A stretch of DNA of 49,462 nt from an uncultured Clostridia bacterium. Its GTDB lineage: Bacteria; Bacillota; Clostridia; Christensenellales; Borkfalkiaceae. Of this stretch, positions 16,952 through 25,151 are shown piece by piece. The translations under genes and the position numbers were made by a program. A model generated the notes under the pieces. That model worked only from the letters and a program-made list of their open reading frames with translations, did no database searches and had not been told where the DNA came from. Where the stretch lies: contig CALVRO010000010.1 of NCBI GenBank assembly GCA_944358655.1, positions 1 to 49,462 on the forward strand, written 5' to 3'. The stretch's first letter is position 1; the number at the start of each line of letters is the position of its first letter.

Positions 16952-18550
16952 ATGCTCGACAGCATACGCGAACTTTTTCTCACCGATTATTTCACTGCCG
17001 AAGCCGTGCTCGGCGACTACGCGGGCGACGGCAGGGCCCTGTTCAACGCCATTGCACACGTCTATCTTCTCTCCGCCCAATCGTCGGCCTCGCTCTATGC
17101 CGAGGCGACGAGCGACGAGGTGCGCCGCATAGACAGCGTGTCCTCTTACAGGCGTGCCGTAAGGCTGCAGAAATATTCACGCATAACGGGCGCAAACGCT
17201 TCGTTGCCCCCCGAATATGCGGCGATCATCAACATTAAGGGCGACGCCCTGTCCGTCGCCGACGAGGTGGGCCTCGTCGGCGCCAACTGCTCGCGCGGGG
17301 TCATCTGCCGCAACCTCGCCGCGGCGGCGGGGGCGGGCAGCATAGCCGCTCTCCGCGTGCTCGGCACGCTGCAGTGCGCGGGAATATTCTTTGAAAGGAG
17401 CGACGAGGGGCTGTCTTCGCTCAGAAAGGCGGCGGAGTGGCTGGACATACCTGCGCTGGCCGCCCTGCTGCTGTACGACGCGCCCTCCCGCCCCAAGACC
17501 CTCGCAAGGCTTAAGGCCGCGTGCGAGGGCACGCCCTACGCCTCCTTCTACGGCCGCGCCATGCGCTGCTACGGCCTTGCGGCCGAGGACGACGAAAACG
17601 CCCGCCTGCTCGCGCGCGCCTTCTCCTCGGGCGTGGTCAGAAGGGGAGTGTACGAGCCCAAGCTCGCCCGCGTGCTCTACAGCCCCGCGCTCTGCGCCGC
17701 CGATAAGCTCAGGCTGGTCTTTTCGCCCAGCAAGGAGCTCATATCCGCGGTGTGCGACCTGCCCGTAAAACTCGGCGGCGACGGGGAGGCCGACTTCGAA
17801 GTGCAGGCCGTCCGCACGCCGCTGGGCAGGGCGGAGGAGGAGGGCGAGGTGCTCCGCGCCCTGTCCGACTGCGATCTGCGGCGCGGGCAGGACTACCGCC
17901 CCGTCTGCCTCGTGGGCGACAGTCAATATGTAAGAAACTGCTATATCTCGGCCATATCCCGCGCCCTTTCGGGCGCCAACGTGGTCAGGCTCGACCCCTC
18001 GGCCTTCACGGCGTACGACGTCGAGCCCTCGGGCGGCAACATCTTCGTCAGGAGCATACGCGAAAAGCAGCTCAACTGCTTTATCTTCACGCTGACGGGC
18101 GACCCGCCCGAAGGGGCGTTGAGCGTGGTATATGGCTTTATCAAGGGGCGCGGACGGGCGCAGTTCCACCTCGGCTCGCCCAACGTCACTCTCGACCTTT
18201 CGGACGTGCTCCCCGTATGCGTGGCCGACCACGCCAACGCCGCCCGCGCGGCCGAGTACTGTCAGGTCATCGAGCTGGCGCCCCTCTCTCCCAAGGAGAG
18301 GCCGTCCGCCCTCGCCGACATAGCCGGGCGCGCCCGCGCCGCCTGCGGCCTCGAGGCCGTCGAACTTGCCGACGACGCCGCAAAATTGCTGTCGGAGTGC
18401 GATATCGACGTCGCCGCGCGCGCCATAGAGCGCGCCGTGCGCTCGTGCAGAACAAAGGGGGGCCGCCTTCAGCTGACGGCCGCGCAGCTTGCGCCCCTGA
18501 CGGCCGCCCCCGCCGCCGTGGGAATAGGTTTCGGAGGCAGAGTAAAATGA
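16952..18550 (+). CDS. Degenerate AAA+-like protein with repeat-rich N-terminus
   Basis: 532 residues from the ATG with AAAGGAGG upstream; an earlier in-frame ATG at 16928 lacks a site. Residues 100-260 are helical with Sel1/TPR-like character (GSIAALRVLG, SLRKAAEWLDIPALAALLLYD). Residues 300-520 have the flow of an AAA+ module: a beta strand VCLVGDSQYVRNCYISAIS at the Walker A position but without GxxGxGKT, a Walker-B-like strand (NCFIFTLTG) without DE, a sensor-1-like strand LPVCVADHAN, and a helical lid (DDAAKLLSECDIDVAARAIE). It appears to be a catalytically dead AAA subunit. It is translationally coupled (ATGA) to the VirD4-like ATPase, a likely partner. Function unknown. Confidence 0.72.
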   Translation: MLDSIRELFLTDYFTAEAVLGDYAGDGRALFNAIAHVYLLSAQSSASLYAEATSDEVRRIDSVSSYRRAVRLQKYSRITGANASLPPEYAAIINIKGDALSVADEVGLVGANCSRGVICRNLAAAAGAGSIAALRVLGTLQCAGIFFERSDEGLSSLRKAAEWLDIPALAALLLYDAPSRPKTLARLKAACEGTPYASFYGRAMRCYGLAAEDDENARLLARAFSSGVVRRGVYEPKLARVLYSPALCAADKLRLVFSPSKELISAVCDLPVKLGGDGEADFEVQAVRTPLGRAEEEGEVLRALSDCDLRRGQDYRPVCLVGDSQYVRNCYISAISRALSGANVVRLDPSAFTAYDVEPSGGNIFVRSIREKQLNCFIFTLTGDPPEGALSVVYGFIKGRGRAQFHLGSPNVTLDLSDVLPVCVADHANAARAAEYCQVIELAPLSPKERPSALADIAGRARAACGLEAVELADDAAKLLSECDIDVAARAIERAVRSCRTKGGRLQLTAAQLAPLTAAPAAVGIGFGGRVK

Positions 18551-20244
18551 TACCGCAGCAGATATTCGACGCATACGAGAACAACAAACTAATAAAGTAC
18601 ACCGACGACAGCGACGCCCTGCGCTGGGTGCCCTACGACGAGCTCTCAAAAAGGCAGGTGACGGGCGTGCTCAAGGCCGACACATATATCGACGGCAGGC
18701 TGATGCAGCTCTACTCCTCGCAGGAGAGCCATGTGGGCGTGATCGCCGCCACAAGGCTGGGCAAGACTACTTCCTACGGCATACCCACCATAATTTCCAA
18801 CGCCCGCCGCAGCGACAAGCGCAGCATGATAATTTCCGACCCCAAGGGCGAGCTCTACCGCCACACCTCGCAGACCCTGCGCGAGGAGGGCTACCGCGTC
18901 TATCTTTTAAATTTCCGCGACCACACGCACAGCGAGTGCTGGAACATGCTCACGCCCATCTACCGCAAGTATCAGAAGGTGTATTCGGTGTACGACGAAG
19001 TGGGCGTGGTAACTACCGAAAAGGGCCCGCGCAACACCTTCCGCGGCGAGGTGTACGAAAGCGAAAGAAAGCTCAAGCGCGACATAGCGCGCGTGATAAG
19101 GGTGGGGCTGGACAGCGTGGCCAAGGACATCGACGACCTCGCTGCCATGTTCATAACCACGCAGAAGGCCGACGACCCCTATTGGGAGGACTCCGCGCGC
19201 GACGTATTAAAGGCCTTTCTGTGGGCCATGCTCGAGGACAGCCGCGAGGACGACCTCGCCGAGCGGCCCGAGTGCGACTATAAAAAGGTGCTGATAACCG
19301 AGGAAAAATTCTCCTTCAACACCATACTCTCCATACTCTCCATGTTCCACGACGAGAGGGAGAACAGGTACAACGACGGCGGCTTTTTCTCCAACCGCAA
19401 GCCTACCTCGCGCTCGCTCATGCTCGCCAAGAACAGCTTTATCGAAAACGCGCCCGTCACCCGCAAGTGTGTTATGAGTACTTTCAATTCCAAAATAGCC
19501 ATCTTCCGCGACAGCGCCATGCGCCTCATCACGGGCTGCAACTCCTTCGAGTTCGACAGTCTCGCCGACGGCCCCGTCGCCGTGTACATAGACTACCGCG
19601 ACGAGATAAAGGCGCACTACCAGATAATCTCCCTCTTTGTGCAGAACACCTACAAACTGCTCATCGAAAGGGCCAACGCCTCGCCCGAGGGAAAGCTGCC
19701 CGTGCCCTTCTACTTCATATTGGACGAGTTCGGCAATTTTCCTCCCCTCCGCGACTTCGAAACTACCATTTCGGCGTGCGCGGGCAGGAATATCTTCTTC
19801 ATTCTCATAATGCAGTCGTACGCCCAGCTCAACAGCGTTTACGGCGACAACGTGGCCGAAATAATACGCGACAACCTCAACATACACATATTTTTCGGCT
19901 CCAACAACATAAAGACCTTGCAGGAGTTCAGCCGCGAGTGCGGCGAAATGACCCGCATATCCCCCCTTTCGGCGCTCAACGGCGGCGGAAAGGACATCGA
20001 AAGTTTTCAGATAGAGACCATCCCCCTCATCTCCAAGAGCAGGCTTGCCAGGTTCGAGCCGGGCGAGTGCGTCGTCACCGAGGCCAACAGCGGCTATGTG
20101 CTGTGGTCGAGGCTGGAAAGATACTACAACTGCCCCGAATTTTCAAATCTTCCCAAGGCCTCCGAGCACGACTACGTCTGTCCCGTCAACGCGTTCGACG
20201 AAAAGTATATCTGCACTCTCGAAGAGCGGCGAAGGGGATTTTAG
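18547..20244 (+). CDS. Soluble VirD4/TraG-like coupling ATPase
   Basis: 565 residues from the ATG that overlaps the previous stop; the reading frame stays open further upstream but only in the shadow of that gene. The P-loop is AATRLGKTT (67-75), followed by SDPKGEL, a conserved VirD4/TraG block, and Walker B ILDEFGNFP (Asp393, Glu394). The C-terminal part has the SNNIKTLQEFSRECGE pattern of TraG/TraD. Unlike most coupling proteins it has no N-terminal membrane spans and no relaxase or secretion-channel genes nearby. In conjugation these hexamers feed DNA or protein to a type IV channel; here it is an orphan, grouped with a dead AAA-like protein and a DNA-binding winged-helix protein. That points to DNA-linked motor activity rather than a standard conjugation system. 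Confidence 0.88.
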   Translation: MIPQQIFDAYENNKLIKYTDDSDALRWVPYDELSKRQVTGVLKADTYIDGRLMQLYSSQESHVGVIAATRLGKTTSYGIPTIISNARRSDKRSMIISDPKGELYRHTSQTLREEGYRVYLLNFRDHTHSECWNMLTPIYRKYQKVYSVYDEVGVVTTEKGPRNTFRGEVYESERKLKRDIARVIRVGLDSVAKDIDDLAAMFITTQKADDPYWEDSARDVLKAFLWAMLEDSREDDLAERPECDYKKVLITEEKFSFNTILSILSMFHDERENRYNDGGFFSNRKPTSRSLMLAKNSFIENAPVTRKCVMSTFNSKIAIFRDSAMRLITGCNSFEFDSLADGPVAVYIDYRDEIKAHYQIISLFVQNTYKLLIERANASPEGKLPVPFYFILDEFGNFPPLRDFETTISACAGRNIFFILIMQSYAQLNSVYGDNVAEIIRDNLNIHIFFGSNNIKTLQEFSRECGEMTRISPLSALNGGGKDIESFQIETIPLISKSRLARFEPGECVVTEANSGYVLWSRLERYYNCPEFSNLPKASEHDYVCPVNAFDEKYICTLEERRRGF

Positions 20245-20253
20245 GAGAATGAC

Positions 20254-20973
20254 ATGGAAAAGAACAACGACAGGAACAGGATAACCGACTACATGCGCCG
20301 CCGCAAGCGCTTTACCGCGCCCGAGCTGCAGCTCAGGCTCGGCATAGGCTACGGCACGCTCTCGCGCGAGGTGGACAGGCTGCTCGCCGAGGGCCGCCTC
20401 GAGCTCGCCGACGATGACCTCACCTATACCTATCTGGTCAAAAAGTCCGTATCATCCCTATTCGAAGATGACGACGACGGCCTCGGCTTTCTGCGCTCCC
20501 GCCCGAAGGGGAAGTACGAAATCTTTGACGACGACGAGGACGACGATGAGGAAGAGTACGATGACGAGGAAGAGGATGAGGATGATGACGAGGACGACGA
20601 TGAGGACGACGGCCCGTTCGACGGCCGCAGTCTGTCGGAGAGGTGGAACGAGCTTTTAAGAAGGCGCATAGCCGCGCTTCAGCCCGACGAACCGCCGCGC
20701 GACGAAACCCCTCCCTATGTTCCCCAAGTCAGTAAAAACTGGCCCGACAGGGCCGAACTGTCGCGCGCGATCAACGGCACGGTGTGGGACATAATGAGCC
20801 GCCGCAGCGCCGACGACCGCGCCGACGCCATAAGATACGCCCGAGGCGAGGCCAAAAAGGCGCGCGCCGAGGGCAACGTTAAGACAGCCGAGCTGTACGA
20901 CAACGTAGTCAAAAATCTTGAAGGCTACACCGACAGCTTTTATATCTGGCTGAGAAATTTAAAGAGAAAATAG
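20254..20973 (+). CDS. FtsK-gamma-like winged-helix protein with acidic tract
   Basis: 239 residues. Residues 5-55 (ITDYMRRRKRFTAPELQLRL then GTLSREVDRLLAEGRLE) match the gamma winged-helix domain by which FtsK/SpoIIIE read DNA polarity, here detached from the motor. An uninterrupted Asp/Glu run (about residues 85-122) follows, encoded by GAY/GAR triplet repeats at 20521-20622. The C-terminal 90 residues are helical and basic. It follows the VirD4-like ATPase by 9 nt, so the motor and the DNA-reading domain of an FtsK-like machine may be split between two proteins. AGGAG lies before the start. The acidic tract may mimic DNA or bind basic proteins. Confidence 0.75.
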   Translation: MEKNNDRNRITDYMRRRKRFTAPELQLRLGIGYGTLSREVDRLLAEGRLELADDDLTYTYLVKKSVSSLFEDDDDGLGFLRSRPKGKYEIFDDDEDDDEEEYDDEEEDEDDDEDDDEDDGPFDGRSLSERWNELLRRRIAALQPDEPPRDETPPYVPQVSKNWPDRAELSRAINGTVWDIMSRRSADDRADAIRYARGEAKKARAEGNVKTAELYDNVVKNLEGYTDSFYIWLRNLKRK

Positions 20974-20984
20974 GAGGCAGACGC

Positions 20985-21737
20985 ATGAAAAACACGGTAA
21001 TAGGCTGGACGGACTACGACGACGAGAGCTTCCCCGCCGTTGAGGCGGACGGCGACGTCTGCGCCGCGATAATATACGAAATGTTTTTGAACGGCTGCTA
21101 CTTTACGGGCGAGGACCACGTCTTTCGCCGCGGGTGCACGCCAGTGTTGGCGGGCGGCAGGCGGGCGGTGTTCTCCTCGCAGTCGTGGGACAGGCTGATA
21201 TGCGGCGGGCTGGAGGCAAACCGCGGCCTCTGCTCGCCCCGCCCGAAGATAAAGTACCCTTCGCCCCTGTCGGAGGGGGAACGGCGGGGCATGCTGCCCT
21301 TCGAGGACGAGGGCGACAAATACTGCGACAAGCGCGAGCTTGCATGGTTTAAGGACATTCTCAACGTCTGCCTGCTCGGCGGCGCGCAGTCCGTGCGCAG
21401 GGAGAGGGGAGAGGGCGTGTCCGCCGACTACGGCGGCTACATAATAGCCGGCTCGTCGCCCTTCTATCCCGACGGGAGACCCTTCAGGCTCCAGTTCTAT
21501 TGGGACGACGGCGTGGAGTACTGCCTGTCCGACTGCGGCGACGCCTTCGCGGGCATTTCGGGCGTGGACGCCTTCTCCGACGAGGTGACTTCCGCCCTGC
21601 GCAGGTACGGCTGCAATGTGGTCAAGGAGGACGGCCGTCCCTTTGTGTACACTTTGATAAATTGGGATTACGAGGCCGCCGCGCTCTCCCTCGCCTCGGC
21701 CGTCTCCTTCCTTGCGGGAAGGTACGGCGCAAAGTGA
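20985..21737 (+). CDS. Hypothetical protein, last gene of VirD4-like operon
   Basis: 250 residues, soluble, mixed alpha/beta, rich in Cys, Gly and aromatic residues. The C-terminal half contains FRLQFYWDDGVEYCLSDCGDAF, loosely like the strand-turn of DUF1828-type domains, but I would not assign it. AGGAGG lies upstream and the gap to the previous gene is 11 nt, so it is part of the operon that starts at 16952. It ends just before a bidirectional terminator. Confidence 0.65.
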   Translation: MKNTVIGWTDYDDESFPAVEADGDVCAAIIYEMFLNGCYFTGEDHVFRRGCTPVLAGGRRAVFSSQSWDRLICGGLEANRGLCSPRPKIKYPSPLSEGERRGMLPFEDEGDKYCDKRELAWFKDILNVCLLGGAQSVRRERGEGVSADYGGYIIAGSSPFYPDGRPFRLQFYWDDGVEYCLSDCGDAFAGISGVDAFSDEVTSALRRYGCNVVKEDGRPFVYTLINWDYEAAALSLASAVSFLAGRYGAK

Positions 21738-21765
21738 GCGCGCCGAATTCTTCACAGCAGAAAAA

Positions 21766-21799
21766 GGCCGCGCGGGGCTTTTTTTAGCCCCGCGCGGCC
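21766..21799. terminator. Bidirectional terminator
   Basis: A perfect 14-bp stem with a T-only loop; A-runs and T-runs flank it on both sides. It serves the VirD4-like operon on the plus strand and the TetR gene on the minus strand. Confidence 0.9.
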
Positions 21800-21809
21800 A
21801 AAAATTTTA

Positions 21810-22328
21810 TCAGGCTTTGTATATGGCGTCCACTATGACGGCGGCAAGTTCGGGTATGCTCTCGGCGCAGTCGTTCTCCAGCCATTTCATTGAAAGGTTA
21901 TATAACATTCCCGCGTATATATACGGCAGATAGGTGTTCTTTTCGGGGCGTTCCTCCTCGAAGGAGCGGGCAAAATTGTCGTTTAAAAAGTCAAGGTAGA
22001 TATATGTCAGCCGGGCGCGCTCAAGGAGGGCAAACTGCTTCTTGTTGTCCCTGAACACGCCGAGTATTCTTGTGACCTCGTCGACGTAGTCCTCCCTGCA
22101 GCGCGGATAAATGCGCCTTGCTGAAACGTACTCCCTTGCGCTGTGCTCAAAGTAGTATAATATCACGTCCTCCTTGCGCTTGAAGTGGCGGTAAAAGGTG
22201 GCCCTGCCCACGCCCGCCTTTGCGGCAATGTCCTTGACGCTTATTTTGTCGTATTCGTATTCGTCCATCAGCCTGAACAGCGCCTGCACTATGTAGTGGC
22301 GCGTGTACTCTTCGGGCGCAGGTTGCAC
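21810..22328 (-). CDS. TetR-family transcriptional repressor
   Basis: 172 residues from a GTG start with AAGGAG upstream. Residues 8-55 form the TetR DNA-binding domain (IVQALFRLMDEYEYDKISVKDIAAKAGVGRATFYRHFKRKEDV split over helices 1-3), with the typical GVGRATFYRHF recognition helix. The C-terminal domain is shorter than in drug-binding TetR proteins and resembles the DhaS/AcrR-type group common in Clostridia. It is divergent from a membrane-protein gene at 22506, and the two promoters overlap, so it probably controls both itself and that gene. Ligand unknown. Confidence 0.92.
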   Translation of the reverse strand: MQPAPEEYTRHYIVQALFRLMDEYEYDKISVKDIAAKAGVGRATFYRHFKRKEDVILYYFEHSAREYVSARRIYPRCREDYVDEVTRILGVFRDNKKQFALLERARLTYIYLDFLNDNFARSFEEERPEKNTYLPYIYAGMLYNLSMKWLENDCAESIPELAAVIVDAIYKA

Positions 22329-22402
22329 GATACATTTTCTCCTTTAGTGTGTAATCCGGGGTGACAGAGTGGCACTCTCTGTCTCACGGCCCCCTCGGCC
22401 GC

Positions 22403-22455
22403 TTGATTTTTGTCGGCTTTTATTATATGATACACATGTCTTACAAAAAAGTCAA
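22403..22455. promoter_or_regulatory. Overlapping divergent promoters between tetR and membrane gene
   Basis: Plus strand: TTGATT (22403-22408), 17 bp, TATGAT (22426-22431). Minus strand: TTGACT (complement of 22450-22455), 17 bp, TATCAT (complement of 22427-22432). The two -10 boxes coincide. An ACATGT palindrome at 22435-22440 lies in the overlap and is a candidate operator for the TetR protein. Confidence 0.55.
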
Positions 22456-22505
22456 CCGAACGCGCGGCGTGCGGTTTTATCTGAAAAAATAGAGAGGACA
22501 GAGTT

Positions 22506-23042
22506 ATGCAGGAAAAAGATTTTGTGGCATACGAATACAAAACCGTATTGGTAAAGGCGCGGGAGCAGGCAAGGGCGACGGACATGTACGAAGCCTTCGG
22601 CTGGGAGGTGACAAACGCCTCGGTCACGGCGGCGGGCAACGTCACTATCTCTTTGAGGAGGGACAGAAAACAGCTGCACAAGCAGGAACTTGTCAAGCTC
22701 GAGCGGCAGGCCGAGGAGGAGTGCGCAACCATTGACAGTCTCGAGCGCTCCAAAACGCTGGGCGCAAGGGTGTTCGCCTGTATCTTCGGCTGCGCCGCCG
22801 CGCTCGTGCTGGGCGGGGGGATGTGCCTTACGATGCTTGTTGAGGGCAGCGCGGCCGCCATGGCGGGCGGCATAGTTCTGGGCCTTGCGGGCATTGCGCT
22901 CTGTGCGGTCAACTACCCTGTCTATAAAAAGCTGGTAGAAAGAAAGACGAGGGAAGTGCTGCCCTTAATAGACGGTTCGGAGGAAAAACTTGCAGGCATA
23001 CTCGAGAGGGGCAACGGCCTTCTCTCGGCCGATATAATTTAA
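22506..23042 (+). CDS. Membrane protein with two spans, TetR-linked
   Basis: 178 residues. The cytosolic start (about 1-85) has a short helix-strand region (YKTVLVKAREQARATDMYEAFGWEV), followed by two hydrophobic spans (about 85-110 and 117-140) and a charged C-terminal helix. It resembles small membrane proteins of unknown function that Clostridia carry beside TetR genes. No transporter or enzyme motif is visible. The start follows AGAGAGGACAG. It is the first gene of a pair; a larger membrane protein follows after 34 nt. Confidence 0.75.
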   Translation: MQEKDFVAYEYKTVLVKAREQARATDMYEAFGWEVTNASVTAAGNVTISLRRDRKQLHKQELVKLERQAEEECATIDSLERSKTLGARVFACIFGCAAALVLGGGMCLTMLVEGSAAAMAGGIVLGLAGIALCAVNYPVYKKLVERKTREVLPLIDGSEEKLAGILERGNGLLSADII

Positions 23043-23076
23043 AAGGACGGCGCATATATGCCGACGAAAGCAAAAA

Positions 23077-23961
23077 ATGAAACCGAGGGAGAGGCTTTTG
23101 CGAATAATAAATTATCTTAAAAGGCCGCGCGCCCCGTTCATAGCCCTGTTTTGCGCGCTGTTTGCGCTGACTTTGGGCGGCATGACGGCGGCAGTCATCC
23201 TTCTGCCTCGCGGCGCGCTTGACTATGCGCTCTACGCCCTGTCCGCAGTCGGCCTCGGTTATTTTGTCTATCTCCTCGTCACCGTATTTGTTCCCAAAAC
23301 GCGGTCGGCCGTCGTCACGCTTCTTGACAAAAATGACATCATAAGGCGCATGATCACGGGTTACGGATTTCGCACCGTCGTGTTTTCGGCGGCGGGATTT
23401 ATTATAAATGTGGCATATGTGGCGCTGCAGACTGCCGCGGGCATAGTCGGGCGCTCGGCATGGCACTTTACCGTTGCCGCGTTCTATGTCTTTCTAAGCC
23501 TTATCAGGGGCACGGTATTCATATCGGCCAAGAGGGTGGGGGACGATCCCGCGCGGCAGGCCGGAATATATCGTATGTGCGGATATATGCTCAATTTACT
23601 GCCCTTTGCCATTGCAGGCGTGATAGTGCTTTTGAACAGGACGGACAAAACTTTCAAATACGCCGACATGATGATCTACGCCGTGGCTCTGTACACGTTT
23701 ATAAGGGTCGTATCGGCCATAGTGCAGTTCTTCAAGGCGCGCAGGCACGGCAGTTTGGTCATCCGCGCCTTAAGGAACATCAACCTCTGCAGCGCCGTAT
23801 ATTCGCTCTTCGTCCTTCAGGTGGCCATGCTGCAGGCTTTCGGCAACGGAAACAGCCCCTTTGCCAACGCCCTTTCGGGCGCTTTGGTTGCACTCGTCAT
23901 ATTGTTCGTCGGCGTTGGGATGATAGTCCGCGCTCACAGAACGGGCGGCGTGGAGAGTTAA
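23077..23961 (+). CDS. Multi-spanning membrane protein of unknown function
   Basis: 294 residues with about eight hydrophobic spans (near 20-45, 48-70, 105-125, 132-150, 175-195, 205-225, 245-262 and 268-286) separated by short basic loops (RRMITGY, KARRHGS). No transporter signature, enzyme motif or pore motif is recognised. The ribosome site is weak; an alternative ATG at 23058 is in another frame. It probably shares the TetR-controlled promoter of the gene before it and ends at a strong terminator. Substrate or role unknown. Confidence 0.75.
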   Translation: MKPRERLLRIINYLKRPRAPFIALFCALFALTLGGMTAAVILLPRGALDYALYALSAVGLGYFVYLLVTVFVPKTRSAVVTLLDKNDIIRRMITGYGFRTVVFSAAGFIINVAYVALQTAAGIVGRSAWHFTVAAFYVFLSLIRGTVFISAKRVGDDPARQAGIYRMCGYMLNLLPFAIAGVIVLLNRTDKTFKYADMMIYAVALYTFIRVVSAIVQFFKARRHGSLVIRALRNINLCSAVYSLFVLQVAMLQAFGNGNSPFANALSGALVALVILFVGVGMIVRAHRTGGVES

Positions 23962-23986
23962 ATGGGTGTCGTGTTGCCAAAAAAGG

Positions 23987-24022
23987 GCGCGGAGGACGGC
24001 TTTTTAAAGCCGTCCTCCGCGC
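23987..24022 (+). terminator. Intrinsic terminator
   Basis: A stem of at least 16 bp (GCGCGGAGGACGGCTT pairing with its complement) with a short loop, followed by a moderately T-rich tail. It ends the TetR-linked membrane-gene pair. Confidence 0.88.
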
Positions 24023-24043
24023 TTATTCGTCTTAAAATTTAAA

Positions 24044-24072
24044 GGCGGCGCGCCCTGAAGGGGCGCGCCGCC
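24044..24072 (-). terminator. Intrinsic terminator of yitT-like gene
   Basis: A 12-bp GC stem (24044-24055 with 24061-24072). Read on the minus strand it is followed by TTTAAATTTT, as expected for a terminator of the gene at 24082-24999. Confidence 0.85.
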
Positions 24073-24081
24073 CCCGTATTG

Positions 24082-24999
24082 TCAGCCCGGTTCGCGGAAG
24101 CCCTTGCCGAGTATCTCGGTGGCGTCCGAAACTATTACAAACGACGCGGGGTCGAGCGCCTTTACCTTGGCCCTCAGCCTTCTTGCCTCGGGGCGGCTGC
24201 ACACCGTCATCAGCACGGTCTTTTGGTTGCCGGTATATCCGCCCTGCGCCGTGTAGGAGGTGTAGTCGCGGTGCATTGTCTGTATTATATATGCGCCTAT
24301 GTCCTCGGTGTGCTCGGTTATTATCGTAACGTACTTGCTCTTGCCTATGTCCTCTATGACGCCGTCGATGAGGAAGGCCTTGGCGAACAGGCCGAGCATG
24401 GAGAACAGTCCCGCCGTCACGTCGAACACAAAGAAGGAGGAGGCGGCTATCAGCGTGTCGGTGATGAGCAGCGCCCTGCCGACGTGCACCGAGGTGTACT
24501 TCTTTAAAATGAGCGCAACTATGTCCGTTCCGCCCGACGAGGCGCCGCAGTTGAAAATTATCGCGCTGCCCACGCCCGTCAGAAGGATGGCGAACACCAG
24601 CTCCAGAAAGGTCTGGTCGGTCAGCGCTCCGCCGAGGGGCACCAGCAGCTCGAACAAAAAGTTTTCAAGCGAATATACCGCGCTGCAATATATGGTTTTA
24701 AATGTGCAGCCCCGCCCCAGAAAGATGAAGCCGAGCACGAGCATCAGTCCGTTGATTATCATGAGTATTTCCGACTGGGTCAGAAAGGGTATCACCTCGG
24801 CCAGCACTATCGAAAGACCGCTCACGCCGCCCGTGGCGAAATGGTTGGGCGATTTAAAAAAGTAAACGCCCGCCGCAAGCGCCAGCGTGCCTAAGTTGAG
24901 CACCAGCCAATACTTAACCGTATCAAATATCTTCTTTTTGTCTGCCATAAAAGCGTCTGCGCGGAAGGTTCTGTTTTGTGGCCGTCGCAGCCTCTTCAT
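24082..24999 (-). CDS. YitT-family membrane protein (DUF161 plus DUF2179)
   Basis: 305 residues from the first ATG; a start at Met18 (24948) would fit the family's usual beginning (KYWLVLNLGTLALAAGVYFF) better. Five to six spans carry the conserved FATGGVSGLSIVL and NCGASSGGTDIVALIL segments of the YitT family. The C-terminal 80 residues (YVTIITEHTEDIGAYIIQ...) are the soluble DUF2179 domain. Members are common in Bacillota; their function is not settled. Neither start has a Shine-Dalgarno sequence, and the predicted promoter puts the RNA start next to the first ATG, so the message may be leaderless. Confidence 0.93.
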   Translation of the reverse strand: MKRLRRPQNRTFRADAFMADKKKIFDTVKYWLVLNLGTLALAAGVYFFKSPNHFATGGVSGLSIVLAEVIPFLTQSEILMIINGLMLVLGFIFLGRGCTFKTIYCSAVYSLENFLFELLVPLGGALTDQTFLELVFAILLTGVGSAIIFNCGASSGGTDIVALILKKYTSVHVGRALLITDTLIAASSFFVFDVTAGLFSMLGLFAKAFLIDGVIEDIGKSKYVTIITEHTEDIGAYIIQTMHRDYTSYTAQGGYTGNQKTVLMTVCSRPEARRLRAKVKALDPASFVIVSDATEILGKGFREPG

Positions 25000-25004
25000 G
25001 CAAT

Positions 25005-25033
25005 ATCATAGCACATACCGCGCGTCAATGCAA
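25005..25033 (-). promoter_or_regulatory. Promoter of yitT-like gene
   Basis: On the minus strand TTGCAT (complement of 25028-25033) and TATGAT (complement of 25005-25010) are 17 bp apart. Transcription would begin at about 24999, on the first ATG. Confidence 0.6.
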
Positions 25034-25088
25034 TCATTATGCGCAAAATTTTCGCGAGGATTTTTGCGCGCCCTTCGCCGCCCCTTGG

Positions 25089-25117
25089 TTGACTTACCGC
25101 CGTGCGGGTGTTATAAT
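25089..25117 (+). promoter_or_regulatory. Promoter of metallophosphoesterase gene
   Basis: TTGACT (25089-25094) and TATAAT (25112-25117) with a 17-bp spacer, near consensus. A ribosome site (GGGGGAGGGGAG) and a GTG start follow. Confidence 0.85.
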
Positions 25118-25151
25118 ATTTTCAAAAATAAAAGCGGGGGAGGGGAGCCGA

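Noticed and set aside
17752-18546. Long upstream extension of the VirD4-like frame (830 residues in total)
   Set aside because: The extra part is Arg/Pro-rich shadow of the AAA-like gene; the ATG at 18547 is coupled to that gene's stop and starts a normal VirD4-like sequence.
17177-18649. 490-residue minus-strand frame
   Set aside because: Antisense shadow of the AAA-like gene, with Gly/Arg/Ala-rich composition and no start signal.
16952-21737. Conjugative element
   Set aside because: Only the coupling-type ATPase is present; no relaxase, VirB4-type ATPase, channel protein or attachment repeats were found in this stretch.
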